Below are positions 27,683-34,004 of a stretch of 34,004 nucleotides of DNA, in pieces; position 1 is the stretch's first letter, and each line of letters starts with the position of its first letter. The notes beneath the pieces were generated by a model. The model saw only the letters and a list, made by a program, of their open reading frames with translations. It ran no database searches and was not told where the DNA came from. Source of the stretch: Acetobacteraceae bacterium (lineage in GTDB: Bacteria > Pseudomonadota > Alphaproteobacteria > Acetobacterales > Acetobacteraceae); assembly GCA_027459285.1 (NCBI GenBank), contig DAIDIQ010000287.1:1-34004 (forward strand), read 5' to 3'. The position numbers and the translations under genes are program-made.

Positions 27683-28639
27683 CTACCCCTGCCCTATCAA
27701 CACTCCCGTGGCGAAGACGAGGGCGCCGCCGAGGGCGACCTGCATGGTGGCGGAGAGGGGTGGGGTTTCCATGTATTTCCAGCGGATCCAGGAAATCAGT
27801 GCGAGTTCGACGACGACCACGGCGCAGGCGACGGCCATGGCGGTCCAGAAATTGGTGATGAGGAAGGGGAGTGTGTGGCCGATGCCGCCGAGGGTGGTCA
27901 TGAGGCCGGTGATGACGCCGCGGACGAGTGGGGCGCCGCGGCCGGTGAGGCTGCCGTTGTCGGACAGGGCCTCGGCGAAGCCCATGGAGATGCCGGCGCC
28001 GAGGGATGCGGCGAGGCCGACCTGGAACGCCTCGAACGGGCGGTGGGTGGCGAAGGCGGCGGCGAAGACGGGGGCGAGGGTGGAGACGGATCCGTCCATG
28101 AGGCCGGCGAGGCCGGGTTGGACGACGCGCAGGACGAACATGCGGCGGGCGGTCTCGGCCTCCTCGTCGCGCATCGATTTGGGCAGGTTTTCCTCGATGA
28201 GGCGGTCCGCGGTGTGTTCGTGGGCGACTTCGGCCATGGCGAGATCGCCCAGCAGTTTGCGGATGGAGGCGTCGGTGCTGCGGGCGGCGGCGTTGCGGTA
28301 GAAATTGGCGGTTTCGAGTTCCATCAGCGAAGCCTGTTTGCGAATGGCGTCAGGCCGCATGGGGGTGGCGGACCAGAAGGTGGGGCGGGTGACGAAGCCG
28401 CGCACGTCGGAGCGGCGGATGAGGGGGATGTGTTCGCCGAATTTTTTCTGGTGGAGTGCGATAAGCCATTGGCGGTGCTGGTTTTCCTCGGCGGCCATGT
28501 CGTCGAAGATTTTGGCCGAGGCAGGATAGTCGGCGCGGAGCATCTCGGCGAAATCGGCGTAGACGCGGGCGTCCTCCTCCTCGTTGGCGATGGCGAGGGC
28601 GAGGACTTCACGTTCGGTGAGATCGGAGAAGTTGCGCAT
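27683..28639 (-). CDS. mbfA: MbfA-like membrane-bound ferritin (erythrin-like domain plus VIT1/CCC1-type TM domain)
   Basis: N-terminal ferritin-like ExxE/ExxH pattern ([20 protein letters not shown]...[18 protein letters not shown]) and C-terminal VIT1-like TM region ([22 protein letters not shown]). Confidence 0.9.
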   Translation of the reverse strand: MRNFSDLTEREVLALAIANEEEDARVYADFAEMLRADYPASAKIFDDMAAEENQHRQWLIALHQKKFGEHIPLIRRSDVRGFVTRPTFWSATPMRPDAIRKQASLMELETANFYRNAAARSTDASIRKLLGDLAMAEVAHEHTADRLIEENLPKSMRDEEAETARRMFVLRVVQPGLAGLMDGSVSTLAPVFAAAFATHRPFEAFQVGLAASLGAGISMGFAEALSDNGSLTGRGAPLVRGVITGLMTTLGGIGHTLPFLITNFWTAMAVACAVVVVELALISWIRWKYMETPPLSATMQVALGGALVFATGVLIGQG

Positions 28640-28767
28640 GGCTTGGTAATGGCCGCGCGGGCGGCGAAAGCAAGCAAAAATGGCTGGTGGCTGGCGTGTT
28701 GGTGGGTGGGGGATCGGCCCGTAGGGCGTGGCCGAGGCGGGCAAGGCCGCCCCGGCGCATGGATAGG

Positions 28768-29679
28768 TCAGCCGCTGGCTTGGATGACGCCGTTGACGCC
28801 CTGCGGGAAGAACAGGCCGGCGGTGCCGGCGGTGTTGCCGTAGACGATGTTCAGCACGTGGCTGGTGGTACGGGCGAAGACTTGTGAATAGCTGTTGACG
28901 ACATCGAGTTGCTGCATGCCGTTTTTGATGAGGCCGTAATCGTCGCGGCCGCGGCCGTCGAGCTTGTCGCGCAGGGTGGCGATTTGGTTGGTGGTGCGCA
29001 GGATGCCCGTGTTGGGCATGGCCTGGTTGAGCTTGGCGAGCAGCGCGCGGTTGGCGCCGGCGTGATAGGCCTCGGTGCCGCAGATGCTGGCGGCGTATTG
29101 AATGTCCTGGGCGGCGGTCAGCGCCAGGGTGGCACCGTTATAGGCGGTGGCGCCGACATCCTCGAAAGTGAAGGCGCCGAGGAGGAAGTTGGTTTCGCTG
29201 GCGAAGGGGTCGAAGCTTGGGCCGAAGCCGGCGGCCTGGGCGAGGGTGTTCCAGGCATTGCCGATGTCGATGGCGGGTTCGGCGACGGCGTAGGACCCGA
29301 GGGCGCTGCGCAGGAACAGGACGTGGTTCATTTCGTCGTGCGCGAGTTGCATGGCGTATTGGCGGATCACCGGATCGGTGAAGGTGACCATGGGGGTGGG
29401 CGGGGTGGAGATGACGCCGCCATAGGTGCCGGTGCCGGTGGTGTCGGACAAGGGGAGGCCCTGGCCGGTGGTGGCGCGGAGGTAATATTCGGCCTCGAGA
29501 TATTCGAGGTTGAGGGCGAAATTGAAGACGTCGAGATCGGTTATGGTGCCGGCGGCGGCTTTTGCCGGCAGGCCCATGGCGCCGGCGAGGGCGAGGCCGG
29601 CGATGGAGCCGGAGGCGGCGCCGAGGAAGCCGCGGCGGTTTGGCCGGGCGAGCGGCGTTGGCAGGTGCAGGTCGGACAT
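28768..29679 (-). CDS. Tat-exported ferritin-like domain protein
   Basis: Twin-arginine signal [50 protein letters not shown] and [19 protein letters not shown] (ferritin-like Glu/His helices). Confidence 0.88.
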   Translation of the reverse strand: MSDLHLPTPLARPNRRGFLGAASGSIAGLALAGAMGLPAKAAAGTITDLDVFNFALNLEYLEAEYYLRATTGQGLPLSDTTGTGTYGGVISTPPTPMVTFTDPVIRQYAMQLAHDEMNHVLFLRSALGSYAVAEPAIDIGNAWNTLAQAAGFGPSFDPFASETNFLLGAFTFEDVGATAYNGATLALTAAQDIQYAASICGTEAYHAGANRALLAKLNQAMPNTGILRTTNQIATLRDKLDGRGRDDYGLIKNGMQQLDVVNSYSQVFARTTSHVLNIVYGNTAGTAGLFFPQGVNGVIQASG

Positions 29680-29808
29680 GGTGGTTCCTTCGTGGCTTGT
29701 TTTGGCCGAGGGTGGCGCCGGGCGGACGCTGAGGTCCGCGCGGGATACGCGGGGCGGGACGGGGCGGATGCAATTGAGACGAAACTGTCATGAAGGCCGG
29801 GGCGCGGC

Positions 29809-31431
29809 ATGAGCGCCGGGGAGGTGGATTTTCCGCCGCCGCTTTCTGTGCTGCTGGGCTGGCTGGGGCTGGACGCGGAGCCGGAGGGCGATGGACGGGT
29901 GGCGGTCGAGGCGCGCGGGGTCAGGCGGGTGCTGGAGGCGTATGCGGGGCTGATGCCGTTCGATCGGGAATTTTATCTACGCGCGTATCCGGATGTGGCG
30001 GGGGCGGTGACGGAGGGACGGGTTTTGAGCCCGCGCGAGCATTTTGTGCTTCGCGGGTTCCGGGAGGACAGGATGGCGAGCGCGCCGCCATTCGACCCGG
30101 TATTTTATGCCGCACAGTATACTGATATGCGGGAATTACGCGCGCGCGAGGGGAATGCCGCGCTGGCGGCGCATTTTTTGCGCTATGGGCGCTGGGAGGG
30201 CCGGGTGGGCCACCCGGCGCAGCAGGCGGCGCTGGCGCGTTGGGGAGACGCGGCGGTGGCGCCGACGCGGCTGGCGCGGCGGACGGTGGCGCCCGCGGTG
30301 GTGCGCGCCTTTCGCCCGCCGGTGGTGGCGCCGCCGCCCGCGGGGTTTCGGGGCGGGCCGGCGTTGGGCGAGGATGGGCTGGACCGGCGGTTGCGGCACC
30401 GGCGCGGCGGGTTGGTGGTGGATGGCGCGCCCGCGGACGCGCCGCCGCCGCGGGCGCGGCTGGATGGCGAATTTGCCTATGGCGGGATCAGCTTCGGGCA
30501 TTTTGGCCATACCATGTCCGAGACGCTGCACCGGGTGCTGCCGGCGCGCCGGTTTTTTCCGGACTGCCAGCGGTTGCTGTTCGTGGGGCAGATGCAGGAC
30601 CTGCCGCCGGCGGGATTCGAGGTGTTGCCGGCGCGGCAGCGGGAGGCGCTGCGATTTCTGGACGTTGCGCCGGAGGCGGTGACGGTGCTGCGCGACGACC
30701 GGGTGGTGGAGAGGCTGCACCTGGCGCAGCAGGGCGCCGAGTTGGAGGGGCGGCCGCACCCGGATTATCTGCGGATGCTGGCCGAGCATACCGGGCCGAG
30801 ACTGGACGCGCTGGCGGATGGCGCGGCGCCCGCGCGGCTCGTTTATGTTTCCCGCAGCCAGATACGCGACCATGGCGTGTTGCTGGGTGAGCAATATCTG
30901 GAACGGCAACTGGCGATGGAGGGGTGGACGATTTTTCACCCCGAGGCGCATGCGCTGCTGGCGCAGATGCAGACATATTACCAGGCGGAGGCGATTATTT
31001 TCGCCGGCGGGTCTTCCTGCCATGGGGTGGAATTATTCGGCGAGCGGCAATTGGGCCACTGCCTGGTGCTGCCGCGGGGGCATAGTCCGGCGGATTATTA
31101 TCGGGCAGTGCTGGAGCCGCGATGCAAGGCGTATACGACGCTGCCCGAGGCGACGTTGCTGGGCAGCGCGGTCGAGGACGCGGAGAGCGAGGCGGTTCAG
31201 CCGCATTGGGGCGTGAGCCTGTTCAATGTGCCGACTTTGCGGCAAAGCCTGCGCGCGCTGGGCCTGGCCCGCCTGCCCTATTTCAGCGGCGAGGTGTTTC
31301 GGCGTGAGGCGCTGGCGGATTTCGAGGCATATCTGACGCTGGTGCCGGGAAGGGTTTCAGGCGGGCTGCGGCTGCGCGAGGCGGCGGCGTTGCGCGGCCT
31401 GGTGGACGAGGTGCGGGCGATGCTGGGCTGA
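29809..31431 (+). CDS. Glycosyltransferase family 61-type (DUF563) protein with N-terminal FYLxxxPDV/HFxxxGxxExR repeats
   Basis: [95 protein letters not shown]. Confidence 0.82.
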   Translation: MSAGEVDFPPPLSVLLGWLGLDAEPEGDGRVAVEARGVRRVLEAYAGLMPFDREFYLRAYPDVAGAVTEGRVLSPREHFVLRGFREDRMASAPPFDPVFYAAQYTDMRELRAREGNAALAAHFLRYGRWEGRVGHPAQQAALARWGDAAVAPTRLARRTVAPAVVRAFRPPVVAPPPAGFRGGPALGEDGLDRRLRHRRGGLVVDGAPADAPPPRARLDGEFAYGGISFGHFGHTMSETLHRVLPARRFFPDCQRLLFVGQMQDLPPAGFEVLPARQREALRFLDVAPEAVTVLRDDRVVERLHLAQQGAELEGRPHPDYLRMLAEHTGPRLDALADGAAPARLVYVSRSQIRDHGVLLGEQYLERQLAMEGWTIFHPEAHALLAQMQTYYQAEAIIFAGGSSCHGVELFGERQLGHCLVLPRGHSPADYYRAVLEPRCKAYTTLPEATLLGSAVEDAESEAVQPHWGVSLFNVPTLRQSLRALGLARLPYFSGEVFRREALADFEAYLTLVPGRVSGGLRLREAAALRGLVDEVRAMLG

Positions 31432-31506
31432 GGCGTGGGCGGGCCGATTGCCAGACGCGCGGGGCGCGGGCTTGATGGCGGCGCGAGGATGATAGGAGAT
31501 GCGGAC

Positions 31507-32118
31507 ATGACGAGGCGCGTTGCGGCGGCTGAGCCGTTCGAGCGGTTGGCGGCGTGGCTGGCGGAGGCGGAACAGAGCGAGCCGAACGACCCCAACGCCA
31601 TGGCTCTGGCAACCGCGGACGCGAATGGCGCGCCGAGCGTGCGGATGGTGCTGCTGAAGGGACTGGACGATGCCAGCCACGGCGCGGGGCGCGGGGTGGT
31701 GTTTTATACCAATTTGCAGAGCCGCAAGGCCGATGAGTTGCGCGTGAACCCGCGCGCGGCGCTTTTGCTGCATTGGAAGAGCCTGCGCCGGCAGGTGCGG
31801 CTGGAAGGCCGGGTGAGCCCGGCGAGCGAGGCGGAGGCGGATGCGTATTTCGCCAGCCGGCCGCGAATTTCCCGGCTGGGGGCATGGGCGTCCGACCAGT
31901 CCCGCCCGCTCGAGGGGCGGGCGACGCTGGAGGCGCGGCTCTCCGAGGCGGCGGCGCGCTTTCCGGGCGAGATGGTGCCGCGGCCACCGCATTGGGGCGG
32001 GTTCCGGCTGGTGCCGGAGAGGATCGAGTTCTGGCGGGACATGCCGTTCCGGCTGCATGAGCGGTCGGTGCTGACGCGGACGGGGACGGGCTGGGAGGAA
32101 GGCGCGCTGTACCCATGA
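31507..32118 (+). CDS. pdxH: Pyridoxamine 5'-phosphate oxidase
   Basis: [104 protein letters not shown]. Confidence 0.94.
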   Translation: MTRRVAAAEPFERLAAWLAEAEQSEPNDPNAMALATADANGAPSVRMVLLKGLDDASHGAGRGVVFYTNLQSRKADELRVNPRAALLLHWKSLRRQVRLEGRVSPASEAEADAYFASRPRISRLGAWASDQSRPLEGRATLEARLSEAAARFPGEMVPRPPHWGGFRLVPERIEFWRDMPFRLHERSVLTRTGTGWEEGALYP

Positions 32119-33755
32119 CCGGATTGCCGGACGGCGAGCCGGATGCGCGCGTGCCGTTTTTACCCTGGTATCAGGATATTCTGGACGGGCTGGGACTGAC
32201 GGCGGATTTTGCCCGCACGGAGGAGGCGCTGGTCCGGACCCGGTTTCTGGCATTTCTTTTCAAGGAATTCGCGCGGCTGATGCCCTTCGATGCCGCGTTC
32301 TATGAGGCGCAATACGGTGATATCGCGGCGGCGATGGCGCGCGGCGATTTGACCGACAGCCATGCGCATTATGTGAATAACGGGTTCAGGGAGGGGCGGC
32401 TGCCGCGGGCACCGCTGTTCGACGCGGATTATTATCTGGCGACATATCCGGACCTGGCGGCGCTGGCGGCGCGCGAGGGCGCGGCGGGGTTGCTCGCGCA
32501 TTATATCCGGCACGGGCGTGACGAGCGGCGGTTTGCCGACAAGACCACGCGGATGGCGGCCGAACGCTGGCGGCAGATGCTGCCGCTGAGCCCGCGCACA
32601 TTGGCGCATCGGAGCGTGCGCGACGCGGTGGTGCGGGCGTTCCGGCCACCGGCGATTGCCGCCGACCGGACCGGGTTCAGGGGTGGGCCGGTGCTGGGCG
32701 ATGACACGTTGGACGATTTGCTGCGCCACCGCCGCCGCGGACGGGTGGTGGACCAACCGCCGCGCGACGGCGCGGTGGCGGGGAGGCTGGAGGGTGAATT
32801 CTGTTATGGCGGGATTGCCTATGCGCATTTCGGGCATGTGATGGCGGAAACGCTGCACCGGGTGCTGCCGGCACGCCGGTATTTCGGCTGCCGGCGGCTG
32901 ATTTTCGTGGATGAGTTGAGGGGCGCGGCGCCATCCGGCTTCGAGAGCCTGCCGGCGGTGCAGCAGAAAGCGCTGCTGTATTTGCAGGTGCCGCCCGAGA
33001 CGGTGACGGTGCTGCACGATGACCGGGTGGTGGATTGCCTGCATGTGGCGCAGCAGGGGGCGGAGTTGAACGGGGTGCCGCACGCGGAATATCTGGCCAT
33101 GCTGGCCGAGTTCACGCGCGACCGGATGGCGGCGTTGGCGCCGGGCGGCGCGGCGCCGGCGCGGGTTTATGTGTCACGCAGCAAGTTGCGCGACCGTGGG
33201 GTGCTGCTGGGCGAGCGTTATCTGGAACGGCAATTGGCGCTGGAAGGCTGGCATATATTCCACCCGGAAGAGCACGAGCTGGCGATACAATTGCGGACCT
33301 ATTTCTCGGCCGAGACGATAATTTTCGCGGGCGGGTCCGCCTGCCACGGCGCGGAACTGCTGGGCGGGGGGCAGATGGGGGACTGTTTCGTTCTGCCGCG
33401 CTGGGACACGCAGACGGAATTCTACCGCTCCGTGCTGGCGCCGCGCAGCCGACGCTATGCCACCCTGCCGGCCGCGTGCCTGCTGGGCAGCGCCGTGGTG
33501 GACGGACAAAGCGGCGAACGCCAGGACCAGTGGGGCGTGAGCCTGCCGCAAACGGCCGCGCTGGTGCAGGCGCTGCGCCAGCACGGTTTGGCGGAACTGC
33601 CTTATTTCAGCGGTGAGGTATTTCGGCGCACCGCCTTGGCGGATTTCGAGACCTATCTGGCGCTGATACTGGAACTGGGCCGGTCGGGCCTGCCGCTGAT
33701 CGATGAGGCGGGCATGCGGGCCTTGGCGACACATGTGACGGCAATGCTCGGTTGA
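32115..33755 (+). CDS. GT61-type (DUF563) protein, paralogue of 29809..31431
   Basis: [96 protein letters not shown]; 4-bp overlap with pdxH. Confidence 0.82.
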   Translation: MTGLPDGEPDARVPFLPWYQDILDGLGLTADFARTEEALVRTRFLAFLFKEFARLMPFDAAFYEAQYGDIAAAMARGDLTDSHAHYVNNGFREGRLPRAPLFDADYYLATYPDLAALAAREGAAGLLAHYIRHGRDERRFADKTTRMAAERWRQMLPLSPRTLAHRSVRDAVVRAFRPPAIAADRTGFRGGPVLGDDTLDDLLRHRRRGRVVDQPPRDGAVAGRLEGEFCYGGIAYAHFGHVMAETLHRVLPARRYFGCRRLIFVDELRGAAPSGFESLPAVQQKALLYLQVPPETVTVLHDDRVVDCLHVAQQGAELNGVPHAEYLAMLAEFTRDRMAALAPGGAAPARVYVSRSKLRDRGVLLGERYLERQLALEGWHIFHPEEHELAIQLRTYFSAETIIFAGGSACHGAELLGGGQMGDCFVLPRWDTQTEFYRSVLAPRSRRYATLPAACLLGSAVVDGQSGERQDQWGVSLPQTAALVQALRQHGLAELPYFSGEVFRRTALADFETYLALILELGRSGLPLIDEAGMRALATHVTAMLG

Positions 33756-33781
33756 GGCGACGATAGGCAAGTGAAGCAAGG

Positions 33782-33830
33782 GCGACCTTTTTTGGAAAAA
33801 AGTCGCGCAAAAAACTTTGCGACTTCAAGG
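33782..33830 (+). repeat. Dispersed hairpin repeat, copy F
   Basis: GCGACcTTTTTT-gg-AAAAAAGTCGC (33782-33806, one bulged C) followed by GCAAAAAACTTTGCGACTTCAAGG; 27 bp after the GT61 stop. Confidence 0.75.
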
Positions 33831-33859
33831 CGGAGGGTGCGGCGCGGGCTATGCGCGCC

Positions 33860-34004
33860 TCATCCGTCGCGCGCGCGTGCCGTGCGGGCCGTCAGCCTCA
33901 GCCATGGGTAGCGTTGTTCGATCAGGGCCACCTGGGCTTCCTTGCGGCTGGCCACCTCGACCTCGCGGTCCAGCATCGAGGCGCCGTGCACGCGATAGTC
34001 GCCC
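33860..34004 (-). CDS. C-terminal fragment, possibly a glycosyltransferase (partial, runs off right edge)
   Basis: Open frame reading GDYRVHGASMLDREVEVASRKEAQVALIEQRYPWLRLTARTARARDG*; YRVHGASM resembles the C-terminal motif of GT2-type enzymes. Confidence 0.5.
   Translation of the reverse strand, partial: GDYRVHGASMLDREVEVASRKEAQVALIEQRYPWLRLTARTARARDG

Noticed and set aside
27668-27698. CCCTACCCCTG tandem at the end of the mbfA-like gene
   Set aside because: Only about two and a half 11-bp units; too short to argue function.
1-34004. tRNA, rRNA, transposase or phage genes
   Set aside because: No recognisable tRNA/rRNA sequence and no transposase, integrase or phage motifs seen in any reported translation.

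Overview
GC-rich window from what looks like an alphaproteobacterium, probably Acetobacteraceae-like (inferred from gene content and style; not verifiable here). Left part: a tonB/exbB-type energiser pair, a two-component system divergent from a three-gene RND efflux operon (adaptor, permease, NodT-type OMF), and a CbpA-like J-protein. Centre: an apparent jacalin-like lectin plus aerolysin-type beta-pore-forming toxin gene sitting between inverted copies of a dispersed hairpin repeat, then aromatic/His biosynthesis genes (chorismate mutase, hisC, tyrA-like) divergent from metX-metW across a repeat-packed intergenic region. Right part: a probable surface-glycan modification locus (four sulfotransferase-like proteins, PhyH dioxygenase, FkbM methyltransferase, two GTs, two GT61 paralogues around pdxH) interleaved with DUF3297, an NMT1/THI5-like SBP, an MbfA-like iron exporter and a Tat-exported ferritin-like protein. 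Most interesting signals: (1) the jacalin-aerolysin gene; (2) a six-copy dispersed hairpin family with compensatory changes at the stem base and a conserved 3' tail; (3) the 14724-15004 intergenic block with 40-bp tandem repeats and a perfect 31-bp inverted repeat; (4) the sulfotransferase-rich glycan locus. All family calls are from reading motifs in the translations; no database search was run.
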